Source of the DNA: Caryophanales bacterium UBA4951
Lineage (GTDB): Bacteria; Bacillota_I; Bacilli_A; RFN20; CAG-826
NCBI GenBank assembly: GCA_002397465.1
Contig: DHAP01000041.1
Coordinates: forward strand, 1-16,574
Direction: 5' to 3'
Length of the DNA stretch: 16,574 nucleotides
Shown in pieces: positions 6,094 through 12,942 of this stretch. Positions within the stretch are counted from its first letter, which is position 1. The number at the start of each line of letters is the position of its first letter. The notes below the pieces were generated by a model that was given only the letters and a program-made list of their open reading frames with translations, had not been told where the DNA came from and searched no databases. The position numbers and the translations under genes are program-made.

Positions 6094-6204
6094 GCGACGA
6101 GATTGGGTTCATACACACAAATACCACATACAACGCACGTCGATATGGTGGTAAACCGAAGACGGCCAAGGCCCGTTTGAAAAATGGAAAAAGTTGGAAA
6201 AAGT
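6094..6204 (+). repeat. Module-border repeat A
   Basis: Two blocks match region 8530-8751. Block C1 (6094-6130) begins GCGACGAGAT and block C2 (6147-6202) contains CCGAAGACGGCCAAGGCCCG and ends in GTTGGAAAAA. The two blocks are adjacent here but about 130 bases apart in copy B. No gene is present between 6045 and 6229. Confidence 0.7.
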
Positions 6205-6229
6205 GTAATCTGTGAGGAGGAAATGTGAT

Positions 6230-6595
6230 ATGTGGAATCCAAATGAGCCTTTTGACTATCCGATGTTTCTTTCTATCCCCTTGACAAAAGAAGCGGAGGA
6301 GACGACGAATCCTAGCGTCGACCCCGGTCTTTTTCATCGTTTCCCGCTTCGTTGGAAGACGGCCGAAATTATCGCGGATTCGCCCTTTGCAACGAAGGCG
6401 TCTCAACTGGTCGATGCTGACATCGCGTTGGGTGAGGACCCTTATTTCGACTACGATCAGGTCCTCAAGCTTTTTGAGGCGTTCGAGGAGTGGAGAAAAG
6501 AAAGGACTCCTGGGGACGAAGAGGCCTTCTCCCTGGTTGAGTCGGCCCTGAACGAGGCCAAGGAAAAGAAGCGCGGGATCAGTTTCGATTTTTAA
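6230..6595 (+). CDS. Hypothetical protein, 121 aa (paralogue 1)
   Basis: I do not recognise the family. The protein opens MWNPNEPFDYPMFLSIPLTK, has a central LRWKTAEIIADSPFA segment, then an acidic, probably helical C-terminal half (LKLFEAFEEWRKERTPGDEEAF). No signal peptide or membrane segment is seen. GAGGAGG at 6214-6220, nine bases before ATG 6230, sets the start. A longer GTG start at 6212 would use the ribosome site as codons and is rejected. A damaged tandem copy follows at 6650. It lies upstream of the AbiE pair but is separated from it by more than 450 bases, so a shared operon is unlikely. Confidence 0.65.
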   Translation: MWNPNEPFDYPMFLSIPLTKEAEETTNPSVDPGLFHRFPLRWKTAEIIADSPFATKASQLVDADIALGEDPYFDYDQVLKLFEAFEEWRKERTPGDEEAFSLVESALNEAKEKKRGISFDF

Positions 6596-6649
6596 GGAAA
6601 GATATTCTGTTTCTTTTTGGGAAAAATTTAATGAAGGAGGAAATGTGAT

Positions 6650-6868
6650 ATGTGAAGCCCGGACGAGCCTTTTGACTACCCGATGTATATCGCCGTGCCT
6701 TTGTCTTTAGAGGCGGAGAAAACGGGGGATTTGTTCAAGCATCCCGAGCTCTTCTACCGGGTGAGAATTCACTGGACGATCGCTAAATCCATCGCCGAAT
6801 CCCCGTTTGGCCTGTTTCCGACCATTTTCGGAAGACCCAAAAAAGATATAGAGTCCGGGAACATATGA
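6650..6868 (+). pseudogene. Damaged tandem paralogue of the 121-aa protein
   Basis: The 5' region repeats the ribosome site and start of the upstream gene (GGAGGAAATGTGATATGTG in both). The second codon, TGG (Trp) in copy 1, is TGA here. The rest of the frame reads SPDEPFDYPMYIAVPLSLEA, then FKHPELFYRVRIHWTIAKSI and AESPFG, clearly parallel to copy 1. The acidic C-terminal half is replaced by about 20 unrelated residues before a stop. The next in-frame ATG is 6683, with no ribosome site. It is probably non-functional. Confidence 0.75.
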
Positions 6869-6906
6869 AAAGCATCGATGGACAGTCACTTTTTATAAAA
6901 TGGTCA

Positions 6907-6920
6907 TTTTTGGCCAAAAA
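6907..6920. repeat. Perfect palindrome TTTTTGGCCAAAAA
   Basis: A 14-bp perfect palindrome lies in the gap between the damaged paralogue and AbiE. It could be a weak bidirectional terminator or a binding site. Nothing else supports a role. Confidence 0.4.
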
Positions 6921-7013
6921 GATACATTTTTACAACTTTTTCCAGTAGACAAGCGATGAATACACCGTCGATAAAAATCGAGTTTTGCTAAATGCTTGTG
7001 ACATTAATTATGC

Positions 7014-7042
7014 TTGTAAAAGAACATACAAAATAATAAAAT
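7014..7042 (+). promoter_or_regulatory. AbiE promoter, nearly leaderless
   Basis: TTGTAA (7014-7019), a 17-base spacer and TAAAAT (7037-7042). Transcription would begin at about 7049, only some six bases before the ATG at 7055. This agrees with the absence of any Shine-Dalgarno sequence there. Confidence 0.65.
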
Positions 7043-7048
7043 GTATGT
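7024..7048. promoter_or_regulatory. Inverted-repeat operator over the AbiE -10 box
   Basis: ACATACA (7024-7030) and TGTATGT (7042-7048) are exact reverse complements 11 bases apart and flank or cover the -10 box. AbiEi antitoxins are known to repress their own promoters by binding inverted repeats, so this is the natural candidate site. Confidence 0.65.
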
Positions 7049-7054
7049 GCATAT

Positions 7055-7657
7055 ATGACAAACGAAGAAAGGCTCGAAGGCATTTATTCATCGAAAAAAT
7101 ATCTCACCAGCGATGACGTCAAACGAGAGGGCATTCCGTCTTGGTTTCTTTCGGATTTCGTTAAAAGGATGAAATTGATAAAACTGGCACCAGGTTTCTA
7201 CTCCAGCCCCGATTGGCCCCAAGACGATTATTTCATTCTTCAGTGGCGTTATCCGAAATTCGTCTTCTCCGGCCTGAGCGCCCTTTCTCTCCTCGGGCTG
7301 ACCGAAAAAGTCGTTGGGACAATGGAAGTCACGGCCCCTTTCGGATACCATCCGACTCGTGCCAAGATTACCCATCTTGAGATTCATTATGAGCGGAACC
7401 CCGATCGTTATTCTTTCGGGATCATCGAAGGGGAAACCATTTTTGGCAATAAAGTGAGGGCTTATGGCTATGAGAAGACGATCGTCGACATGATCCGCCA
7501 CCGGAAGGATTACGACGATGAGGTTTTTATCAAGGCCCTGAAATGGTATGCCCGGATGAAAGGGAGAAATACCGTCAAACTCTACGAGTACGCCAAGCTC
7601 GTTCATGCGGAAAAGGCGGTTTCAGATCTGATGGAGATAGTGACGGATGAAAATTAA
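7055..7657 (+). CDS. abiEi: AbiEi antitoxin of a type IV toxin-antitoxin system
   Basis: The 200-aa protein has the AbiEi layout: an N-terminal winged helix-turn-helix (about 8-50, LTSDDVKREGIPSWFLSDFV and KRMKLIKLAPGFY), then a central region (FSGLSALSLLGL). The C-terminal antitoxin part carries the family hallmark NKVRAYGYEKTIVDMIRHRK followed by DDEVFIKALKWYAR. Known role: it binds its own promoter to repress it and counteracts the AbiEii toxin without forming a tight protein complex. The ATG at 7055 has no ribosome site, which fits the almost leaderless promoter. Its end overlaps abiEii by 11 bp. Abi systems limit phage spread or stabilise mobile DNA. Confidence 0.88.
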   Translation: MTNEERLEGIYSSKKYLTSDDVKREGIPSWFLSDFVKRMKLIKLAPGFYSSPDWPQDDYFILQWRYPKFVFSGLSALSLLGLTEKVVGTMEVTAPFGYHPTRAKITHLEIHYERNPDRYSFGIIEGETIFGNKVRAYGYEKTIVDMIRHRKDYDDEVFIKALKWYARMKGRNTVKLYEYAKLVHAEKAVSDLMEIVTDEN

Positions 7658-8486
7658 CAAGCACTCTTTGCAGGCTCGCACAGTCTCCATTGCTAGTGGA
7701 AAAGGCGTTTTGCCGAATGTTGTTTATGCCCGCTTCTTCTTTGATGCGTTCCTTGCGAGATTGGCTGTCTCTCCGTTTCGGGATCGTTTTGTATTGAAAG
7801 GCGGTCTCTTTCTTTCTTCCCTCTATGGCATCGACAATCGGTCGACCGTCGATATCGATTTCCTACTCTACAAAACGGCATTGGAACAGGATTCCCTTGT
7901 CCAGATGGTCAAAGCAGTTTGCCAAATCGATGTTGGCGATGGGGTCCTTTTCCGCATCGCGGATATCTCACCCATTCGCCCAGAGGATCTTTATGGGGGA
8001 TTTCGCATCCAAATCCAAGGAAGTTTGGAGAATGTGCGGCAAGTCTTCGACATCGACGTGGCCACTGGCGATCCGATTGTTCCCTCGGCGGCTCCTTATG
8101 GCTACGAATGCCTTGTCAGCAAAGAACGGTTTACCCTATGGGCCTACAGCCTCGAGAGCGTGGTGGCCGAAAAAATGGAAACCTTCCTGGCGAAGGGTCT
8201 CGACAATAGTCGTAGCAAAGACCTCTATGATCTTTATATTTTAGGCAAGTTCGAGCGGGGAAAGATGGATAAAAACCTCGCGAGGAAAGCTTTTCAGGAA
8301 ACCTGTTTTCACCGGAGTTGTGAAATAAGCAAAGAAAAGGCCCAGCAAATTTCCTTTGCCATTAAGGAAAATGCCTTGAGTCAGGAGCGTTGGGCGAGAT
8401 TTTCCAAGAAGTCCTACGCCTCGGGGATCTCCTATGAAGAGGTGATGGCAAGCGTTGGCGATTGGCTGGATTTCTTAATGGATTGA
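7647..8486 (+). CDS. abiEii: AbiEii toxin, nucleotidyltransferase
   Basis: The 279-aa protein is a nucleotidyltransferase-fold toxin. Visible motifs are FVLKGGLFL (Lys51, Gly52, Gly53), STVDIDFLL (Asp69 and Asp71, metal binding), a further DID at 135-137, and LESVVAEKMETF with RSKDLYDLY (169-197), which match the four AbiEii motifs. Known family members transfer nucleotides to tRNA or otherwise cause reversible growth arrest. The length is normal and no lesion is seen. The ATG at 7647 overlaps the abiEi stop, so the two are translationally coupled. The pair appears intact and is likely functional. Confidence 0.88.
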   Translation: MKINKHSLQARTVSIASGKGVLPNVVYARFFFDAFLARLAVSPFRDRFVLKGGLFLSSLYGIDNRSTVDIDFLLYKTALEQDSLVQMVKAVCQIDVGDGVLFRIADISPIRPEDLYGGFRIQIQGSLENVRQVFDIDVATGDPIVPSAAPYGYECLVSKERFTLWAYSLESVVAEKMETFLAKGLDNSRSKDLYDLYILGKFERGKMDKNLARKAFQETCFHRSCEISKEKAQQISFAIKENALSQERWARFSKKSYASGISYEEVMASVGDWLDFLMD

Positions 8487-8529
8487 TCCAGCCGGACTCT
8501 TGCTCAAGAAACGACAGTTCCATTATCCA

Positions 8530-8751
8530 GCGACGAGATGGGGCTCATACATACAAATAACCCACACGAGACATGTTGAGACGGTGGTCAGCTTAACGCT
8601 TCGATAAATCTTCGCTAGCCTGATAACTTCCAACAGTTCTACTAAGTGATATGTCTATAGCTCTAATCTAGATAGGTTGAGACTTGGTCTTTTTTGGGTG
8701 TAAGCCGAAGACTGCCAAGGCCCGTTTGAGGAATGGAAAAAGTTGGGAAAA
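8530..8751 (+). repeat. Module-border repeat B
   Basis: Block C1 (8530-8566) and block C2 (8697-8751) match region 6094-6202. Between them lie about 130 bases containing two direct copies of GTTGAGACNNTGGTC (8575-8589 and 8676-8689), 101 bases apart. Copy A has one site at that place (TCGATATGGTGGT), so A may be a deletion product or B an expansion. Confidence 0.7.
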
Positions 8752-8954
8752 ACATAGTTGGTTTTGATAGGACTCTTTTAAGCCTAAAGCTATAAACACC
8801 AAGGAATTATTAACGGCAGTTTTGCACGCAGAGTTTTTTGAATTTGTCGAGCAATCTTAAAAACCTCTAAACCTTCTTCCTGTTATTTATTCAAAGAGAC
8901 GATTGAAAGTTTGGAAAGCTCATAGATCACAACATCGATGGGATAACCGGTCTC

Positions 8955-9060
8955 GTCCCAAACCTCTATCTCTCCCCAATGTCATCAGCTCCATCATATC
9001 TACACATGTTGAGATTTGGACTGACTGATACTACGGAACGGTAAGTAAACATTAGATAAA
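8955..9060 (+). repeat. Dispersed intergenic repeat, copy 2
   Basis: GTCC, CCTCTA, 30 bases, TCTACACATGTTGAGATTTGG, then CGGTAAGTAAACATTAGATAAA. The arrangement parallels 3815-3880 and 12943-13050. Confidence 0.55.
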
Positions 9061-9106
9061 TTCTAATAAACAAATATGAAATTTAAGAACACCGAAAAAG
9101 GTATTT

Positions 9107-10522
9107 TTACCATTTTTTGGCCTTTTTGGCATACTTGTCTTTTTCCTCCGTTGCGGAATCTAATTTCTGGAGATAAATCCATTCCTCAGGGTTGTGAGAA
9201 ACGTCATAAGCTTCTAGAAAGCTAGAATCTTCATTTCCCTTGCTTATCCCAAATTGTTTGAGATTAGGATAATGGCATTTGATAAAAAGAGCTACGATTT
9301 TTTGGGCCGTTTCAAGCGACACAAAACTTCCGAGTGTGCCCTTTCCTTGCATGAGAACGTACTTGGCGTTTTTCCAAAGCGGGGTTTTGACCAGGGGAAA
9401 GGGCCGAGGGCTGGCATCGTGGAAAAAATTGTTTTCTCGATTGTTGTATTGGTCATAGGCCTGATTGACGCCGGCTTTTAGGCGGTCGAGTTTTAAGTGG
9501 GGCGAATACTTTTCTAGGCCGAGGACGAAACTTACGAGGTCCACCCGCCAAGTGTTGGCGTCCCATTCCTCTTTGTTGGCGGGGCTGTAATCCTTTTTGC
9601 GGGGCAGTTTCTTGCTATAAGAAAGGTAGATTGAGGAATCCTTGTTGATGTGGTTATCAAATGGCGAGATCCGGAACGCCACGTCGGCCACGTCTTTTAA
9701 ACTATAGAACCAATAACGGTAACTGTAATTTTTGAAATACCATTCCGGCAAGTCTTGTGAAGTCATGGACGTTTGCCGACCTGTTTTCCTATTGGCTATG
9801 AAGCGATTTCCATACTCAAGGGTATAGAGACACGATTTGGCTTTTTTGCTCCCTACGTAAAGCGTTGGTATTTCTAGGATGTCGTTGTAGAAGCAGCGAA
9901 ATTTTGAATCAATTCTGAGGTCGCGGTGGTAATGGCCGAAGTACCAATGTCGGTAGGCGGTCTGAGCCATGAGATCTTGGAGGAGATCGGTATTGTGGTC
10001 CGTCTCAAGGCACAGGTGGTTGGCCACAATCTTTGAGGGCGCACAATGGGTGAGGACGTAATCTACGGAATAGTTATAACGTTCGAGGTTCTTTTGGGCG
10101 TTCGCCATATCCTCTTCGGTAATGGCCTCATCCTTCCACCAGCTCTCCCCTTCCTTTCGTAGATAGCGATCGATTGATCGAGCTCCGCCCATCGCCAAAA
10201 AAGATAACCCGTTGATTTTGAAGATCTCTCCTCGGCATAAATGGTAGATGTTTTCATTGATGCGGTGAGCCTTCCCGGAATAAATCTCAACCACCGGGAA
10301 TTTATTCAGCAAATCGAAGTTCTCGTGGTTGCCATCGATGAAAAGGACGGTAGGACCTAAGCAAGAGTACTCGAATGTGTATTCTTCGCTTTTGCTCCAG
10401 ATGATCCCGGCGTCGCCCAAAATTATCAAAACGTCCTTGGGGGAGGCATAACGATGGGCAAAATAGGCCTTTAGTTTTTTGAAATCGATGTTGCCATGGG
10501 TATCACCAGTGATATAGATCAT
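9107..10522 (-). CDS. Calcineurin-like metallophosphoesterase with C-terminal extension
   Basis: The 471-aa product starts with a complete metallophosphoesterase domain of about 225 residues. The motifs are GDTHG (6-10), GDAG (36-39), GNHE (64-67), LTHCAP (157-162) and GHYH (196-199), so all metal ligands are present. MGGARSID (111-118) is typical of one bacterial branch. Residues about 230-471 form an unrecognised extension, aromatic in its first half (PEWYFKNYSYRYWFYSLKDV), with a very Lys-rich tail. The domain would hydrolyse phosphodiesters or phosphomonoesters. The substrate (protein, nucleotide or nucleic acid) is unknown. The start has GGAGG just upstream and overlaps the preceding gene by 4 bp (ATGA), so it is the last gene of a three-gene operon. 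Confidence 0.85.
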   Translation of the reverse strand: MIYITGDTHGNIDFKKLKAYFAHRYASPKDVLIILGDAGIIWSKSEEYTFEYSCLGPTVLFIDGNHENFDLLNKFPVVEIYSGKAHRINENIYHLCRGEIFKINGLSFLAMGGARSIDRYLRKEGESWWKDEAITEEDMANAQKNLERYNYSVDYVLTHCAPSKIVANHLCLETDHNTDLLQDLMAQTAYRHWYFGHYHRDLRIDSKFRCFYNDILEIPTLYVGSKKAKSCLYTLEYGNRFIANRKTGRQTSMTSQDLPEWYFKNYSYRYWFYSLKDVADVAFRISPFDNHINKDSSIYLSYSKKLPRKKDYSPANKEEWDANTWRVDLVSFVLGLEKYSPHLKLDRLKAGVNQAYDQYNNRENNFFHDASPRPFPLVKTPLWKNAKYVLMQGKGTLGSFVSLETAQKIVALFIKCHYPNLKQFGISKGNEDSSFLEAYDVSHNPEEWIYLQKLDSATEEKDKYAKKAKKW

Positions 10523-11127
10523 TGTTTTTCCTCCAAGAAAAGCTTCTCATAGAGCACTAGAAAATCTTCTTTTTCATTGTCGATGCGACGTGGATATTCC
10601 TCGAGGTGATTAAAACAGTTTTGAAGAGATTCTTTGTCGTATGGCGTCTCACCATAGTTATCAAGAAAGGAAGCGAAAGAAGCAAAGTCTCCTTTTTCTA
10701 GGGCCAGGATCAGATGGTAGCCTTCTCCCAATGCCCACGCGTATTCCTCGGGTAAATCGATCTCCACTTTCTCCTCTTCCGAGGAAAAGACGACTTTGAA
10801 GTGAATGTCCTCTGGCTTGAATCTTTCATACCGCAAAAAGGTGTCGATGTTCTTTTTCCTTCGATGGAGGGAAAGATGGTAATTGGTCGTGGTCATGACC
10901 CCTCGGAGTCGGTAATGAAGGTCTTTCGCTTTGTCGTTTTCCTTAATTGGTCCGACGATTTCTTCGATTTGCTCGATCCAACTTTCCGTGAGGACGCGGT
11001 CAGTTCCTTGGAGGTCAAAGACGTGCAAAATGAATCTGGCTCTGCGGTCCCTGATTAATCCAAGCGCCGTGTAAGCCAGATCTTGAAAATCCTCGAATTC
11101 TTTGCGATTCGATAAAGATATCATCAT
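10519..11127 (-). CDS. Hypothetical protein, 202 aa, phosphoesterase partner
   Basis: I do not recognise the family. The protein is acidic, soluble and mostly helical in appearance. The N-terminal part reads FEDFQDLAYTALGLIRDRRA and RFILHVFDLQGTDRVL. The centre includes a likely strand region (HFKVVFSSEEEKVEIDLPEEY), and the C-terminus is acidic. No signal peptide or membrane segment was seen. Both ends are coupled: its start overlaps the 69-aa gene by 4 bp, and its stop overlaps the phosphoesterase start by 4 bp. Such coupling suggests a partner or regulator of the phosphoesterase. That role is inferred from position only. Confidence 0.75.
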   Translation of the reverse strand: MMISLSNRKEFEDFQDLAYTALGLIRDRRARFILHVFDLQGTDRVLTESWIEQIEEIVGPIKENDKAKDLHYRLRGVMTTTNYHLSLHRRKKNIDTFLRYERFKPEDIHFKVVFSSEEEKVEIDLPEEYAWALGEGYHLILALEKGDFASFASFLDNYGETPYDKESLQNCFNHLEEYPRRIDNEKEDFLVLYEKLFLEEKQ

Positions 11128-11333
11128 TGAGCGTGCACCCCCTGTGTTACCGGTTCTATTCCAATGCCTATTACGCCGAACCGCTTGATCTTATCCTTCA
11201 CGTCTTTGCATGTACATTGATAGACAAGAACCTCGGCGAAAAACGTTGTGTTCTCTCGACGAGAATCGATATCTTTGATGACATCTCCCTTTTGCTTGTT
11301 GCGCAATCGGAAACTCCAATAGATGCCCAACAT
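11124..11333 (-). CDS. Small hypothetical protein, 69 aa, operon leader gene
   Basis: This small basic protein opens MLGIYWSFRLRNKQKGDVIKD and contains one CTC pair (VYQCTCKDVKDKIKRFGVIG). No family is recognised. Three things support it as real. AGGAG lies nine bases before the ATG, a TTGTTT-N18-TATAAT promoter sits immediately upstream, and its stop overlaps the 202-aa gene by 4 bp. A plus-strand frame covering the same bases starts with TTG and lacks a ribosome site, so it is judged a shadow. Another ATG five bases upstream is in a different frame and spaced poorly. Confidence 0.6.
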   Translation of the reverse strand: MLGIYWSFRLRNKQKGDVIKDIDSRRENTTFFAEVLVYQCTCKDVKDKIKRFGVIGIGIEPVTQGVHAQ

Positions 11334-11351
11334 GCCATCAACTCCTGTTTA

Positions 11352-11381
11352 ATTATACTTCTCCAAACATCCGAAAAACAA
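11352..11381 (-). promoter_or_regulatory. Promoter of the three-gene phosphoesterase operon
   Basis: On the minus strand, TTGTTT (11381-11376), an 18-base spacer and a perfect TATAAT (11357-11352), with AGGAG and the start codon close behind. The region 11334-11466 is therefore a divergent promoter region. Confidence 0.65.
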
Positions 11382-11442
11382 TACAAAGTGTTGATTAATA
11401 AATCGATGAAAGCTTTTTAAACAAATCAAAATGGTCTTGGTA

Positions 11443-11455
11443 TATAATCGTTATA
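11443..11455 (+). promoter_or_regulatory. -10 box and small palindrome ahead of the AbiEi-like gene
   Basis: TATAAT at 11443-11448 is part of TATAA-TCG-TTATA (11443-11455), a 5-bp inverted repeat. No good -35 box was found. Autoregulation at this palindrome by the downstream winged-helix protein is plausible but unproven. Confidence 0.4.
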
Positions 11456-11466
11456 GGAATCCGAAA

Positions 11467-12027
11467 ATGTTATATACCTTTGACGAAATTGTCACAGAAT
11501 TTGGCAACAATTATCAAATCCACAAGAAAATCGAGGAGGGCAAACTTCAGAAAGTGGAGCCCAACATCTATACCGATTCTTTGGATTACGATGATTTTAT
11601 GATTCTCATTAAGAAATATTGTGATGGCCAAGAGAAAGTGTTCACCCTGCAGGATTCCCTCAAAGCGAACGGGATGATCAAAAAGGCGGATAAGATCCAT
11701 TATCTGGCTACCGACAAGGACGCTGCCAAAATCAAAGACCCCCGGGTAAAGCAAATATTCTCGCAGAAAGAAGTGCTGACTCTTGGCCGTATCGTCATGA
11801 TCTATAAAGGAATTCCCTTCCCAGTTTACGATAAAGAAAGAACCTTAATTGAGCTGTGCCGTTACCAAAGCAAAATCCCTGCTAACATCTTTTCTGAAGC
11901 CGTTCAATCGTATCGTCGTGATATTGCTGGAATTGACCAGCAAAAACTCACGGGCTATTTGGCGCATTTTCCAAAACTTGGCGCGATCACAAACCGTCTT
12001 GATTTTATTTTTGCTCAAAGCAAATGA
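11467..12027 (+). CDS. AbiEi-like antitoxin / winged-helix regulator
   Basis: The 186-aa protein resembles the wider AbiEi-type antitoxin family. Its N-terminal helix-turn-helix reads LYTFDEIVTEFGNNYQIHKK followed by IEEGKLQKVEPNIYTD. The C-terminal part contains PVYDKERTLIELCRYQSKIP and then FSEAVQSYRRD, the equivalent of the AKERTLxDL block of AbiEi proteins. ATG 11467 is chosen because AGGAA lies seven bases upstream. The longer start at 11431 would place the first codons over the TATAAT box and has no ribosome site. It differs strongly from the AbiEi at 7055. Its downstream partner, 27 bp away, is a KilA-N protein and not a nucleotidyltransferase. Confidence 0.7.
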   Translation: MLYTFDEIVTEFGNNYQIHKKIEEGKLQKVEPNIYTDSLDYDDFMILIKKYCDGQEKVFTLQDSLKANGMIKKADKIHYLATDKDAAKIKDPRVKQIFSQKEVLTLGRIVMIYKGIPFPVYDKERTLIELCRYQSKIPANIFSEAVQSYRRDIAGIDQQKLTGYLAHFPKLGAITNRLDFIFAQSK

Positions 12028-12054
12028 GAGGAGTTTTATCAATGGAGGTAGCGT

Positions 12055-12882
12055 ATGGAGCAGATTAGCGTAAAGGGAACTTTGATAAACATCACCGGGG
12101 TCGGGGACGATGACTACATTTCGCTGACTGATATTGCCAAAACGAAGAATCCTGAATTCCCTGCAGATGTTATAAAAAATTGGATGAGGCTTAGGGGAAC
12201 AATTGAGTTTCTTGGCATTTGGGAGCAAATCAATAACCCAAGTTTTAACATGGTCGAATTCGACCAGTTTAAAAATGACTCTGGAAGGAACTCTTTTGTG
12301 CTGACTCCAACGAAATGGGTCGTATCCACGAATGCAATCGGCATTAAGACGAAATCAGGCAAGTATGGAGGCGGAAGTTATGCCCACCGCGATATTGCTT
12401 TGCAATTTGCCTCCTGGATATCTGCCGAAGTGGCTCTCTACATCATCAAAGAGTTCCAGCGACTCAAGATTCAGGAAGCCGAGCAACTTGATTGGAGTGG
12501 CAAGCGGCTTCTTACAAAAGTGAACTACCTTATTCATACCGAATCGATTAAAAACAATTTGATCCGTATTGAACTCACCCCCGAGCAAAAGAAATTTGTT
12601 TTTGCTTCGGAAGCCGACCTTCTGAACGTCGCTCTCTTTGGCATGACGGCCAAACAGTGGAGAGAAGCGAATCCCAATAAAAAGGGAAATATTCGTGACT
12701 ACGCTTCAACCATCGAGTTGGCCATTCTGAGCAATCTCGAATTCCAGAGCGCCAAACTGATCGAGGCGAAGATGAGCCAAAGCGAGCGCCTTGTCTCTTT
12801 GAACGAAGAAGCTAACCGAGAAAAAGACCTTTTTAATCGGAACAGTCTTAAAGACATTTCAAAACTTCCGAAAGGCAAGTAA
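12055..12882 (+). CDS. KilA-N domain protein
   Basis: The 275-aa product has a KilA-N domain at about 18-140. It contains DYISLTDIAK, VIKNWMRLRGTIEFLGIWEQ, FNMVEFDQFKNDSG and SYAHRDIALQFASWISAEVA followed by LYIIKEFQRLK. The C-terminal part (EADLLNVALFGMTAKQWREA, KGNIRDYA, KMSQSERLVSLNEEA) is the tail usual in full-length bacterial members of about 270 aa. KilA-N domains are DNA-binding modules known from phages and large DNA viruses. The cellular role of this bacterial group is unknown to me. GGAGG seven bases upstream of ATG 12055 supports the start. It follows the AbiEi-like gene by 27 bp on the same strand, so the two are probably one operon. Confidence 0.88.
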   Translation: MEQISVKGTLINITGVGDDDYISLTDIAKTKNPEFPADVIKNWMRLRGTIEFLGIWEQINNPSFNMVEFDQFKNDSGRNSFVLTPTKWVVSTNAIGIKTKSGKYGGGSYAHRDIALQFASWISAEVALYIIKEFQRLKIQEAEQLDWSGKRLLTKVNYLIHTESIKNNLIRIELTPEQKKFVFASEADLLNVALFGMTAKQWREANPNKKGNIRDYASTIELAILSNLEFQSAKLIEAKMSQSERLVSLNEEANREKDLFNRNSLKDISKLPKGK

Positions 12883-12942
12883 TCCAGCGTACGAAGAATT
12901 TTTCATTTTTGTTATTGGCCAGTGAAACGTAGGGAGAGAATT

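Larger units (their letters stand above)
8487..9106. other. Non-coding stretch between AbiE and the phosphoesterase operon
   Basis: No plausible gene was found on either strand. The stretch contains border repeat B and one copy of the dispersed intergenic repeat. A short minus-strand open segment around 8800-8880 (reading EEGLEVFKIARQIQKTL) is only about 30 codons, lacks a start, and is not called. A weak hairpin with a T-run (GGTAAAAATACC on the minus strand) overlaps the stop codon of the phosphoesterase gene. Confidence 0.6.

Noticed and set aside
3143..6868. Possible use of TGA as tryptophan: an in-frame TGA in the recombinase (3143) and TGA at a Trp position in the second paralogue (6653).
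   Set aside because: TnpA, TnpB, TnpC and AbiEii end at TGA at the expected family lengths, and TGG is common in all genes. The recombinase also has a TAA and a frameshift, so decay explains the codons better.
8530..8751. Integron-like attC site at the GTTGAGAC motifs.
   Set aside because: The motif does not fit GTTRRRY at its last base, no matching inverse core was found and there is no integron integrase in the window.
8800..8880. Short minus-strand coding-like segment (EEGLEVFKIARQIQKTL).
   Set aside because: Only about 30 codons lie between stops with no start codon, so it cannot be told from chance.
11127..11420. Plus-strand 97-aa frame opposite the 69-aa gene.
   Set aside because: It starts with TTG without a ribosome site. 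The minus-strand frame has AGGAG, a promoter and a 4-bp overlap with the next gene.
11431..11466. Upstream ATG for the AbiEi-like gene.
   Set aside because: It would put coding sequence over the TATAAT box and lacks a ribosome site. ATG 11467 follows AGGAA at good spacing and gives a normal family N-terminus.
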